Source: Kolteria novifilia
GTDB lineage: Bacteria > Planctomycetota > Planctomycetia > Kolteriales > Kolteriaceae
Direction: 5' to 3'
Assembly (NCBI GenBank): GCA_007748055.1
Contig: CP036279.1
Location: 4,154,001 to 4,218,000 of the forward strand
Length of the DNA: 64,000 nt
The notes under the pieces are model-generated. The model searched no databases and was not told the DNA's origin. It saw nothing but the letters and a program-made list of their open reading frames with translations. Position numbers and translations under genes: made by a program. Shown in pieces: positions 17,358 to 25,483 of this stretch; the stretch's first letter is position 1; the number at the start of each line of letters is the position of its first letter.

Positions 17358-18785
17358 CTAAGAAGACGTCGATGACTCCTCGGTTCGGATCTCCAAGGCG
17401 ATCATCGAGACGTCGTCATGAACCGGCGACCCTTCTCCCCAATCGAGCACCCGCTGCGCCAACCCGTCGAGGGCCGACGCGAGCGGCTTGTCGCGTTGCT
17501 CCGTCAATCCTCGGATGATCCCCTCGCTCCCGAAGCCCTGCTTCGAAGAATCGTTCGCATCGGTCACGCCGTCGGAGTAGAGCAAGAGCCGATCCCCGGG
17601 CGAGAGCTCGATCACTTGCTCGGTGTAAGTCGGCGCGTCGAACCAACCGATGGGAAAGCTGGGAACGCTTAGGATCTTCGGCGTCCCGCTTGCCGGTAAA
17701 TAGACCGGCCCGCCGTGCCCGGCCGCGACGAAACGGAACCGACACGTCTCCTCCTCGAAGAGCCCGTAGACGATCGTGAAATACTGATCGAGAGCGCGCT
17801 CGCTTTGGAACTGACTGTTGAGACTCTCGGCGACATCCGCCGGCGCGACGAGTTGGTACCAGGGAGGCCGATCAATCCGGCGTTTGAGAATGGAGGACTG
17901 ATCGAGAAAGGGCGAAAGCACCCGGCTGAGGGTCACCGACAGAAGCGCCGCGGGAACGCCGTGGCCACTGACATCGAGGACGTACATCGCCAGCGTCTTC
18001 TCGTCCAACCGGAAGACGTTCAGCGAGTCCCCAGCGAGTTCCTCGCACGGCTGGTAGAACCACGCGATCTCCGCTCCCTTCACCCGCGGGATCTCCCGAG
18101 GAAGCAGCGAACGTTGGATGCGTGCCGCCGCCGCCAAGTCCCGCTCCATGCGGCGATTGGCCCGGAGCAACTCATCGGCGTGCGCTCGAAGTTCGCGGGT
18201 GCGCTGCGAGACCTCCCGCTGCAATCGTTCGCGAAAACGCTTCTCGTTGATCCTCGCGTCGTGTTCCTCGAGGTTCATCGCGACAATCCGCGCGTGCTCC
18301 TGCCGAAACGTCTCTTGCTGGCGAGCCATCTGATCGAGTCGAGCCTTCAACGTCGGGACTTCCTCGTCGCGACGAAATTGGTGAAGAATCATCTCCCCGA
18401 GCGAAGTTATCCACCGCGCCAGTGACTCGACTTGGGGCAAGTCGTGTTCCGAGACGAGTTGGATGACGAGCGTCGTCGGACCCACATAGGGATCCTCGAG
18501 GGCGATCGCGACGCACGGACCTCGATCGTCGCCGCGATGATGGACCGCAAGTCCATCGGGTGGCGCTGCTAGCGTCGCCCAGTCAAACGTGTCGGGGAAG
18601 TCGGGATCGGACTCGGGCGCCGTCCACGCCGCGAGCGTTTCCCCCTGACGACCGACGAGCACCAGCCGACGAGTCGGCACCTCCTCGAGCGCTCGCACCA
18701 TCGGTTCCAGGAAGTGCGCATCGGGCGACGCCAACGGGGCATCGTTGCCGAAGAGTTCGAGCAGGTCTCGGTCAAGATCGCTCAT
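17358..18785 (-). CDS. SpoIIE/RsbU-type PP2C serine phosphatase
   Basis: From the ATG at 18785 the protein has 475 residues. An N-terminal GAF-like sensor region (residues 1-130) is followed by a long coiled coil at about 140-230 and the PP2C (SpoIIE) domain at about 235-470. The domain motifs are AARIQRSLLPREIP, ELAGDSLNVFRLD, YVLDVSGHGVPAALLSVTLSR (metal-binding Asp and Gly), RFVAAGHGGPVYLP, and LLLYSDGVTDANDS near the end. Phosphatases of this type usually dephosphorylate anti-anti-sigma factors in partner-switching pathways. Residue LAGDSLN has Ser-Leu where many members have G-G-D-W/Y, but the metal Asp is kept. It lies 26 bp downstream of the HDOD gene, so the two are probably one operon. 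Confidence 0.88.
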   Translation of the reverse strand: MSDLDRDLLELFGNDAPLASPDAHFLEPMVRALEEVPTRRLVLVGRQGETLAAWTAPESDPDFPDTFDWATLAAPPDGLAVHHRGDDRGPCVAIALEDPYVGPTTLVIQLVSEHDLPQVESLARWITSLGEMILHQFRRDEEVPTLKARLDQMARQQETFRQEHARIVAMNLEEHDARINEKRFRERLQREVSQRTRELRAHADELLRANRRMERDLAAAARIQRSLLPREIPRVKGAEIAWFYQPCEELAGDSLNVFRLDEKTLAMYVLDVSGHGVPAALLSVTLSRVLSPFLDQSSILKRRIDRPPWYQLVAPADVAESLNSQFQSERALDQYFTIVYGLFEEETCRFRFVAAGHGGPVYLPASGTPKILSVPSFPIGWFDAPTYTEQVIELSPGDRLLLYSDGVTDANDSSKQGFGSEGIIRGLTEQRDKPLASALDGLAQRVLDWGEGSPVHDDVSMIALEIRTEESSTSS

Positions 18786-18811
18786 GGGCCTATGGTCGCC
18801 ACTCGATGAAA

Positions 18812-19693
18812 TTAGATGGTCAGGAGCGATCGCGCGTCGCGTAGCTCGGCATCGATGTCTTCCCACAACACGCGATAATCTTCTCGAGTGACCCCGAGAG
18901 ACTCAAGAGCTTGGAGACTCGGCTTTCCCACGGGCGCGGACCGAATCGCGGAAATGCCTTTGGACGTGCACAAGTAGTTCGCCAATTCGACCGCTTGAAC
19001 GATCGGCAACTCATCCCGGTCGGAACACTGATCGGAGGAGTGGTGGTAGCGGATCGCCGCGAGGGTCGCCGGCGGGAACTTCCAACGTTCGGCGATTCGT
19101 CCTCCCAACTCCGCGTGGTCGAAGCCAAAGACAGCTTGCTCCGCGTCGGCAAATCGGACATCTTCGGGAAGCTGGGCCACGAGCGACACGAACTCCTCGT
19201 GGAGATATTGATCCTCGAGGATAATTCCCCAATCGTGCAACAGCCCAGCGAGGTAAGCCTCCTCGAAGCCGGCCAATCCGCAGCGAGACGCGATCATCCG
19301 CGAGGCGACGGCGACGCTTACCAAGTGACGCCAGAGCTCCCGTCTCGAGTAGCGCCTAATGCCGATGTCCTTCGTGAAAACATCGGCGACCGAGGCGGTG
19401 ACGGCAAGATTGCGAATCTGGTTAAACCCGAGCAGAGCGATGGCCTGCTGAACGGAATGGACGTTGTAGCGAAGCGAGTAATAGCTCGAGTTGACGGTTC
19501 GCAGCACCCGGGCGGTCAGGGCAGGATCGTTCTCTAGAACCCGTTTGAGGTCGCTGGCCGACGAGCGCGCATCATTGGCCACCTGCACGACGCGGAGGGC
19601 CACCTCGGGTAGTGTGGAGACATCGTTGATTCGGTCGGCGACCTGATCGAGCGACAGGGGCCGGTTGGTCGCATCAAGCGACTGCTGCGCCAT
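18812..19693 (-). CDS. HDOD-domain signalling protein
   Basis: From the ATG at 19693 the protein has 293 residues. The HDOD domain runs over residues 15-215: LPEVALRVVQVANDARSSASDLKRVLENDPALTARVLRTVNSS is a textbook start, then VQQAIALLGFNQIRNLAVTASV, and the degenerate HD site AYLAGLLHDWGIILEDQ. HDOD proteins act in regulatory cascades, for example with cyclic-di-GMP or chemotaxis systems, and normally lack hydrolase activity. It precedes the SpoIIE phosphatase gene on the same strand, which suggests a joint signalling module. Confidence 0.88.
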   Translation of the reverse strand: MAQQSLDATNRPLSLDQVADRINDVSTLPEVALRVVQVANDARSSASDLKRVLENDPALTARVLRTVNSSYYSLRYNVHSVQQAIALLGFNQIRNLAVTASVADVFTKDIGIRRYSRRELWRHLVSVAVASRMIASRCGLAGFEEAYLAGLLHDWGIILEDQYLHEEFVSLVAQLPEDVRFADAEQAVFGFDHAELGGRIAERWKFPPATLAAIRYHHSSDQCSDRDELPIVQAVELANYLCTSKGISAIRSAPVGKPSLQALESLGVTREDYRVLWEDIDAELRDARSLLTI

Positions 19694-19981
19694 AGGACCG
19701 TATTCCGTTAGATAGAGGCGCCGGCGAATCGTCCCCTCCAACGCGGCCGGAGGGGCTCTTCGTCGTCGAGAGCGTGGGACGCGGTAACCTGCGAGCGCCG
19801 CCGAAGGGATTACACCACGTTCCACCAATCGATCCTAGGGTAACTCATTCATGGCGGAGTGAAAAGAACTCTGCCGGTCGCTTCGCGGAAAGCGCCGACA
19901 CCACAACGCCCATCATCGTAAGAATACCGGACAAGTTGACAAACGTGCGCCATGGCGATGAATGGATTCAAAGGACCAACC

Positions 19982-20536
19982 ATGAATTACGAAGTCGAAC
20001 TCAAATTCCACGTGACGGATGTCGCCGGACTCCGGGCAAAGCTGGAAAAGCTGGGAGCCAAGGAGATTAAATCAAAGCGGCAGATCGACCGCTATTTCAA
20101 TCACCCTTGCCGCGACTTCGCCGAAACCGACGAAGCGGTGCGCGTTCGCGTCGACGGCGAACACAATCGAGTCACCTATAAGGGCCCCAAGATCGACTCG
20201 GCCACCAAAACCCGACGTGAAATCGAGGTCACGCTGGCACCAGGAGAATCCAGTCGCGATGATTTCGCCGCCCTTCTGCTCGAGGTCGGGTTTCGCGATG
20301 TCATCTCCGTGGCGAAGACCCGTGTCGTTCTCGACATGGTTTGGAAGGAGTTGACGCTCGAGATCGCCCTCGACGACGTCGACGGCCTTGGATCCTTCCT
20401 CGAGATCGAGGCGCAAGCGGACGACCAGTCCCTTGATGACGCCCGGCGAAAGGTGCTCGAACTGGCCGAGACGCTCGGATACACCGACGTCGAGCGCCGT
20501 TCCTACCTACAAATGTTGTTGCTGGCGCAGTCATGA
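19982..20536 (+). CDS. cyaB: CYTH-domain protein, class IV adenylate cyclase (CyaB)-like
   Basis: The protein has 184 residues from the ATG at 19982 (an in-frame ATG at 19952 adds ten). The CYTH signature E-x-E-x-K appears as YEVELKF at residues 3-9. It is followed by KRQIDRYFNHP, VRVRVDGEHNRVTYKGPK and EIEVTLAPG, and the acidic strand pair TLEIALDDVDGLGSFLEIEAQ. These give the eight-strand tunnel with basic and acidic residues that binds a polyphosphate substrate and Mg. The family includes adenylate cyclases and thiamine-triphosphatases, so the exact reaction is open. Its stop overlaps the folK start (ATGA at 20533-20536). Confidence 0.8.
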   Translation: MNYEVELKFHVTDVAGLRAKLEKLGAKEIKSKRQIDRYFNHPCRDFAETDEAVRVRVDGEHNRVTYKGPKIDSATKTRREIEVTLAPGESSRDDFAALLLEVGFRDVISVAKTRVVLDMVWKELTLEIALDDVDGLGSFLEIEAQADDQSLDDARRKVLELAETLGYTDVERRSYLQMLLLAQS

Positions 20537-21342
20537 CCACGGTTTACGTCGCCTTCGGAGCCAATCTCGGCGATCCGAAACGAACCTACGATCGAGCCGC
20601 GAGGGAAATCGCTCGCCGGCTCGATCTGCCCTCGTTACGTCCGAGCCGTCTCTTCGAGACTGTTCCCGCGGGAGGCCCCGCCGATCAGCCTCCCTACATC
20701 AACGGGTGCTTTTCGTTCGAGACCATCCATTCGGCGGAAGAGATCCTAACGGGACTCCAGGAAGTCGAAGCGACCCTGGGGCGGGTTCGCGGCGAGCACT
20801 GGGCGGCGCGGACCATCGATCTCGATCTGTTGCTTGTCGGCGATCAGCTCATCGCGACCCCCGCCCTCATCGTTCCCCATCCGAGGATGCACTTTCGCCG
20901 CTTCGCCCTCGATCCGCTGGCGGATCTAAACCCCGACGTAGTCATCCCGACCCTTCGCCAAACGGCCGGAGAACTCCTCGAGCGGGCGATCGCCCCCGAG
21001 GCAACGCTCGTCCTCGTCAGCCACGATGAACGGACACTTGAGGTCGCGGAGAACCTCGCGGCATCCTCCCGTCCGGGCTGGCGCGTGTTCGACATCGCTC
21101 CGGGAAGGAAAACGGGCACACCCTACCCCGACTCCTTGTCATCGACGACCTGGCAAGAAACGACACTTGCCGAATGGGGTGCCGAGCCACATAGAACATG
21201 GGTGCTGTGGGCGGAAGAGGACGTCCCCCGGTGCGAAGAGGGTTCGGGGATCTCGCTTCCGACCATTGACGGCCGCCAGAACCCGCTCGGCATGCTCGAG
21301 GCTTTCTTCGCGTCCCTACAGCCACCACGGCCGGTCGATTAG
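20533..21342 (+). CDS. folK: Dihydropteridine diphosphokinase (HPPK) with C-terminal extension
   Basis: The protein has 269 residues. Residues 1-155 are a normal HPPK: VYVAFGANLGDPKRTYDRA, PPYINGCFSFET, LQEVEATLGRVR, and the signature WAARTIDLDLLLVGD, then VPHPRMHFRRFALDPLADL. It transfers pyrophosphate from ATP to 6-hydroxymethyl-dihydropterin in folate synthesis. Residues 160-269 are an extra domain of about 110 residues (LVLVSHDERTLEVAENLA, RTWVLWAEEDVP) that HPPKs normally lack and that I do not recognise. It is translationally coupled to the CYTH gene before it and lies 58 bp before panC. Confidence 0.9.
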   Translation: MTTVYVAFGANLGDPKRTYDRAAREIARRLDLPSLRPSRLFETVPAGGPADQPPYINGCFSFETIHSAEEILTGLQEVEATLGRVRGEHWAARTIDLDLLLVGDQLIATPALIVPHPRMHFRRFALDPLADLNPDVVIPTLRQTAGELLERAIAPEATLVLVSHDERTLEVAENLAASSRPGWRVFDIAPGRKTGTPYPDSLSSTTWQETTLAEWGAEPHRTWVLWAEEDVPRCEEGSGISLPTIDGRQNPLGMLEAFFASLQPPRPVD

Positions 21343-21400
21343 TTGATCGTCGATACCACGACTCGGTTTCCACCATGACGACATTTCCGGAGTTAACCCC

Positions 21401-22261
21401 ATGAGCAACCGAACCTTACGATGGATCACCGATCCGGGGGAAGCGTTCGCTTGGGTGATGGAGGCTCGCTGCGCGGGGAGAACGACTGGCCTGGTTCCGA
21501 CGATGGGGAACCTCCACCAGGGGCACCTCAGCCTGATGGAGGCTGCGAAGGCCGAGAACGATTTGGTGGCCGCGACGATCTTCGTCAATCCGACCCAGTT
21601 CGGTCCAACCGAAGACTTTCAGGCCTATCCCCGCACGCCGCAGCGCGACCGAGAACTCTGCGAGCAAGTCGGCATCGATCTCATTTTCGCCCCAGCCGAG
21701 GAGACGATGTATCCTCCGGGGAGCCTGACGAATGTCCAAGTTTCCGACCTGGAGGAACCGCTTTGCGGCGGCAGCCGACCTGGACACTTTGTCGGGGTCG
21801 CGACGATAGTCGCCAAACTCTTCAACATCCTCCCCGCCACCCGCGCCTACTTCGGCCGGAAGGACTACCAGCAGGCTCTGCTGATCCAGCGGATGGCGGC
21901 GGACCTCAATTTCCCGGTCGAGGTTCGCGTCTGCCCGATCGTCCGCGAAGCGGATGGTCTTGCGATGAGTTCCCGAAACAGCTACCTCTCCGAGGAGGAA
22001 CGGCGCGATGCCGTGGTCCTCTCCCAAGCGTTGGCGCGGGCGGAGGGACTGGTGGCCAAGGGGGAGCGCGACCCGCATCGCGTTCGACTTGAAATGGTCA
22101 ATCTGCTAAAATCAACGGACCGGGCGGTGGTCGACTACGCGGAAATTGTCGACGCGGCCACGCTGCAACCGATCGAACGGATTGACGGCCCCGCGTTGGC
22201 GGCGCTAGCGGTTCGCTTCGGAAAGACGCGGCTGATCGACAACGCCCTATTAAGCCCCTGA
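21401..22261 (+). CDS. panC: Pantothenate synthetase
   Basis: The protein has 286 residues, the usual length. The nucleotide-binding HIGH-like motif is PTMGNLHQGHLSLM at residues 30-43, followed by VVATIFVNPTQFGP, YPPG, CGGSRPGHFVGVATIVAKLFNI, FGRKDYQQALLIQRM and the KMSKS-like loop MSSRNSYLSEEER. It condenses pantoate and beta-alanine with ATP in the cytoplasm. GGAG lies 8 nt before the ATG. It is immediately followed by panD (17 bp), so the enzyme and the source of its beta-alanine are made together. Confidence 0.95.
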   Translation: MSNRTLRWITDPGEAFAWVMEARCAGRTTGLVPTMGNLHQGHLSLMEAAKAENDLVAATIFVNPTQFGPTEDFQAYPRTPQRDRELCEQVGIDLIFAPAEETMYPPGSLTNVQVSDLEEPLCGGSRPGHFVGVATIVAKLFNILPATRAYFGRKDYQQALLIQRMAADLNFPVEVRVCPIVREADGLAMSSRNSYLSEEERRDAVVLSQALARAEGLVAKGERDPHRVRLEMVNLLKSTDRAVVDYAEIVDAATLQPIERIDGPALAALAVRFGKTRLIDNALLSP

Positions 22262-22278
22262 GGGATTCTGTAGGCACC

Positions 22279-22653
22279 ATGCACCTCCGCTTGCTCAAGT
22301 CGAAACTCCACAAGGCGACGGTGACCGAAACCGTGCTTGATTACCACGGCTCGGTGACCATCGATGAAGACTTGATGGAAGCGGTCGGACTCCTGGCCAG
22401 CGAGGTGGTGACCATCGCCAATCTCTCGACGGGACAGCGCGCCGAAACCTACGTGATCCGAGGCCAGCGCGGCTCGGGGATCATTGGGCTCAACGGAGCC
22501 GTGGCGCGGTTGGCCGAACCGGGCGACCGTATCATCGTCTTTTCGTACGCGTTCCTGACTCCCGACGAAGTAGCGAGCCACCAACCACGCGTCGCGATCC
22601 TCGACGAACACAACGCCGTTGTCGAACGGTGGGAAGAACCCTCGGTCTCCTGA
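22279..22653 (+). CDS. panD: Aspartate 1-decarboxylase (pyruvoyl enzyme)
   Basis: The protein has 124 residues. The self-cleavage site Gly-Ser is in DYHGSVTID at residues 24-25, which yields the pyruvoyl group. Other hallmarks are KSKLHKATVTE at the N-terminus, TYVIRG, GSGIIGLNGAVARLAEPGD (the NGAAA-like loop, here NGAVA) and IIVFSYA. It makes beta-alanine from aspartate for PanC, encoded 17 bp upstream. The start is supported by the fit to the family, although the Shine-Dalgarno is weak. Confidence 0.95.
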   Translation: MHLRLLKSKLHKATVTETVLDYHGSVTIDEDLMEAVGLLASEVVTIANLSTGQRAETYVIRGQRGSGIIGLNGAVARLAEPGDRIIVFSYAFLTPDEVASHQPRVAILDEHNAVVERWEEPSVS

Positions 22654-22680
22654 CACCGTCCACGGGCAAGGAAGCTGCCG

Positions 22681-23745
22681 TTGCGACAAGTCCTCTTCGA
22701 GATCTTCGGATGGCCGATCTACGGTTACGGCCTACTCGTGGTCATCGCGTTCTACTCGGGAACGCGCCTTGCCGCTCGCCGCGCCCAACGCGAGAACATT
22801 GATCCCAATCTCATCTGGGATCTCGCCTTCTGGCTCTTCGTCGGCGGCATCTTCGGGGCGCGACTCTTCTTCGTCATTCAAAAATGGGACCAGTTCCTCA
22901 ATCCAATCGCCGAGTTCTTCGCGCTCTGGCGTGGCGGGCTGGTCGTCTACGGCGCGGCCATCGGCGGGCTGGCGGCGTTCCTTCTCTTCGCCCGGCTCAA
23001 GAGTCTGCGCGGCCTGCAATTGCTCGACATCATCACTCCCTCGCTTGCGCTCGGCATGGGAATCGGACGGCTCGGCTGCCTGATGAATGGCTGTTGCTAC
23101 GGCGATTACTGCGAGCAGTCGTGGGCGCTTCGTTTTCCCGCCGGCAGTCCACCGGCATACCGCATGACCAGTTTCGGCCACCAAAGCCCTCTCGGCTTCG
23201 TCGTCAACCCAAACGACGCCCGCGTCCTTTTCCTCGAACCTGGTTCCTCCGCCGCTCTTGCCGGCTTGCGAACGGGGGATCGCGTTCTGAAGATCCAAGG
23301 AGAAGCGATCGAGCCACAGCCGCTACTCAACGGCCGAATCGCCGACATTTTGAAGATGAAGGAGGACTTCCAGATCGAATCCGCGCCGTACACTCTCGAG
23401 GTGGCTCGCGACGGCAAGTCGATCACCCTGAATGTCCACGCTCCATGGAGTCTTCCCGTCCAGCCGACGCAGATCTACAGCAGCATCTCCGGGTTCCTTC
23501 TCTTCTTCTTTCTCTCGGCGTACTACCCGCTGAGGCGGCGGATCGGCGAAGTGACGGCCCTCTTCGCAATGCTCTACGCGATCGGGCGATTCCTGGTCGA
23601 GTTTCTTCGTTTCGACGAGCGACCACTCTTTGACGGCTTAACCATCTCGCAGAACATCAGCATCATCTTCTTCGTTTGTGGCTTGGCCTTCTGGCTTTGG
23701 CTACGTTTCTCTGGCAAAGCGCCCACGCGAACCGCACCAGGTTGA
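22681..23745 (+). CDS. lgt: Prolipoprotein diacylglyceryl transferase with a PDZ-like insertion
   Basis: The protein has 354 residues and a TTG start, with AAGGAAG about 5 nt upstream. Lgt features are the N-terminal FEIFGWPIYGYGLLVV, WRGGLVVYGAAIGG (the HGG loop, with Tyr replacing His), GMGIGRLGCLMNGCCYG with the essential Arg at residue 130, PTQIYSS, and a C-terminal AIGRFLVEFLRFDER. It transfers diacylglycerol from phosphatidylglycerol to the lipobox Cys of lipoproteins in the inner membrane. Residues about 172-255 are unlike standard Lgt and read as a PDZ-type domain: VLFLEPGSSAALAGLRTGDRVLKIQGEAI, then YTLEVARDGKSITLNV. The insertion sits in the periplasmic region between the Arg130 loop and the PTQ motif. 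Lipoprotein substrates are encoded in this window. Confidence 0.9.
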   Translation: MRQVLFEIFGWPIYGYGLLVVIAFYSGTRLAARRAQRENIDPNLIWDLAFWLFVGGIFGARLFFVIQKWDQFLNPIAEFFALWRGGLVVYGAAIGGLAAFLLFARLKSLRGLQLLDIITPSLALGMGIGRLGCLMNGCCYGDYCEQSWALRFPAGSPPAYRMTSFGHQSPLGFVVNPNDARVLFLEPGSSAALAGLRTGDRVLKIQGEAIEPQPLLNGRIADILKMKEDFQIESAPYTLEVARDGKSITLNVHAPWSLPVQPTQIYSSISGFLLFFFLSAYYPLRRRIGEVTALFAMLYAIGRFLVEFLRFDERPLFDGLTISQNISIIFFVCGLAFWLWLRFSGKAPTRTAPG

Positions 23746-24041
23746 CGTGCCCCTTTCATGGTTGAACGCGACTCTCGGCATCCGCGAGAGCGGACCTTTC
23801 GCGACGACGTCCTATTTTTCATTTGCCACGCGACCCTCCAGCAGTTCCGATGTTGGTGTTCCCACGTCGGCCATGCCACCGAAAGCATTCTGTCCGAATG
23901 AGTTGCCGGCCATGACGCGACGGGGCGCGAGCATCTCCCTAGAGCCTGCTAGTCTCGATTCCGTCCCTTCGTACAAACCGTGTGAAGCGGAGGGAGTACC
24001 GCAGCCCCTGGGAACGGATCAAGGACGCGAACGGAGACCGC

Positions 24042-25481
24042 ATGAGCAAATCGCTACGAGTTCGACGGATCGACCACGACAGCGATTGTGTATTGGACGA
24101 GATCGCCACCCTCCGTCGGGAGGCGGCCACGTGTCATGCCGCCCTCGACCCCGAGGTCAGCGCGCGAATCGAGTCGGTCTTCGGCGCGCCCCTCGACGTG
24201 ACATCGTTGGTCGATCGCGTCTGCGAGCAAGTCCAGCAACGCGGGCGCGATGCCGTGCTCGAACTGACGCGTCGCCTGAAGGGCTACGACGTCACTCCCG
24301 AACGGATGCGCGTCACGGCCGAGGAATTGGCTGACGCTCACGGGAAGACCGATCCGATCCTGCTCCACGTCCTACGTCGCCATCGCCGTCAATTGCGCAC
24401 CTTTCAAGCGGGCATCCTCCACCGGTCGGCGACATTGCCGATGGGAGATCACGAACTTCAACTGCTCTACCGGCCAATCGGCCGCATCGGTGTCTGCATC
24501 CCTTCAGGCCCCAGGGCGATCACGTCGCTCCTGATGAGCGTGGTACCGGCTCAAGCGGCCGGCGTTCGCCAGATCGCCGTGCTCGCTCCTCAAGCCGCTT
24601 CCGGCATCGATGCCGACGAGCTACTCGGCGTCTGTCGAGAGTTGGGCCTTACCGAGGTCTACCGTGTTGGCGGGATTCAAGGCGTGGCCGCGCTTGCCCG
24701 AGGCGTCGAGGACATGCCCGCGGTCGACATGATCGTCGGCGCGGGGACCACGCTCGTTGAAGCGGCGAAGAACCGCCTCTCCAAGAGGATCGGGACCGAT
24801 CTTCCAAACGCTCCCTCGGAAATCGCGATCATCGCGGACGACTCGGCCAATCCGCACTACGTCGCCGCCGATCTGCTTTGCCAGGTGGAACAGAACCAAG
24901 GCATCGCCCTGCTCGTCACTCCCAACGAGGGATTCGCGGAGTCCGTCGAGGAGTACCTGGCGCGGCAGTGCGAGAAATGGGAAGCATCGACTACCGAGGA
25001 AGCCCTCATCGAGCAACGCGTCGCGATCGTCGTCGTTCCCAAATTGGAGGATGCGTGCAAGCTCACCAATGGCGTGGCGCCCGAGAGGCTCCTGATCGCC
25101 ACCGCCGATCCGGAGGCGTTGCTTCCCAAGATCGAATCGGCGGGCTCGGTCCTCTTGGGTCAGTACACGCCGACCGCGGTGGGCGACTACGCCGCGGGAC
25201 CGTCGAGCTTTCTGCCGACCGCCGGATTGGCGCGTCATGCCAGCGGGCTCTCGGCCAACGACTTTCTCAAGCAGATTAGTGTGGTGCGCTACTCGCTCGA
25301 CCGACTGCGTTCGACGGCCGACGACCTGCAAGTGATGACCAGTCGCGACAGCCGTCCCGCGGCTCAGCAAAGCGTTGAGATTCGACTGAGGCCCGCCGAG
25401 ACACTCGATCTCCGGGAGGAAGATTTGGTCGCCGAATCAACGGAGTCGACGAAGTCACCGACCAGACCACCCACGAAGTGA
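24042..25481 (+). CDS. Histidinol dehydrogenase homologue lacking catalytic and zinc-binding histidines
   Basis: The ATG at 24042 has GGAG 7 nt upstream and gives 479 residues. The protein aligns with HisD over its full length: RPIGRIGVCIPSG, VYRVGGIQGVAALA, MIVGAGTTLVEAAKNRL, PSEIAIIADDSANPHYVAADLL, GQYTPTAVGDYAAGPSSFLPT, GLSANDFLKQISVVRYS. Compared with E. coli HisD, Gln259 (281 here), Glu326 (348) and Asp360 (382) are kept. The histidines equivalent to 262, 327, 367 and 419 are Gln284, Arg349, Ser389 and, by my hand alignment, Ala441. It is therefore unlikely to oxidise histidinol by the known mechanism. It may be a neofunctionalised paralogue. The gene follows lgt by 296 bp. Confidence 0.8.
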   Translation: MSKSLRVRRIDHDSDCVLDEIATLRREAATCHAALDPEVSARIESVFGAPLDVTSLVDRVCEQVQQRGRDAVLELTRRLKGYDVTPERMRVTAEELADAHGKTDPILLHVLRRHRRQLRTFQAGILHRSATLPMGDHELQLLYRPIGRIGVCIPSGPRAITSLLMSVVPAQAAGVRQIAVLAPQAASGIDADELLGVCRELGLTEVYRVGGIQGVAALARGVEDMPAVDMIVGAGTTLVEAAKNRLSKRIGTDLPNAPSEIAIIADDSANPHYVAADLLCQVEQNQGIALLVTPNEGFAESVEEYLARQCEKWEASTTEEALIEQRVAIVVVPKLEDACKLTNGVAPERLLIATADPEALLPKIESAGSVLLGQYTPTAVGDYAAGPSSFLPTAGLARHASGLSANDFLKQISVVRYSLDRLRSTADDLQVMTSRDSRPAAQQSVEIRLRPAETLDLREEDLVAESTESTKSPTRPPTK

Positions 25482-25483
25482 TC

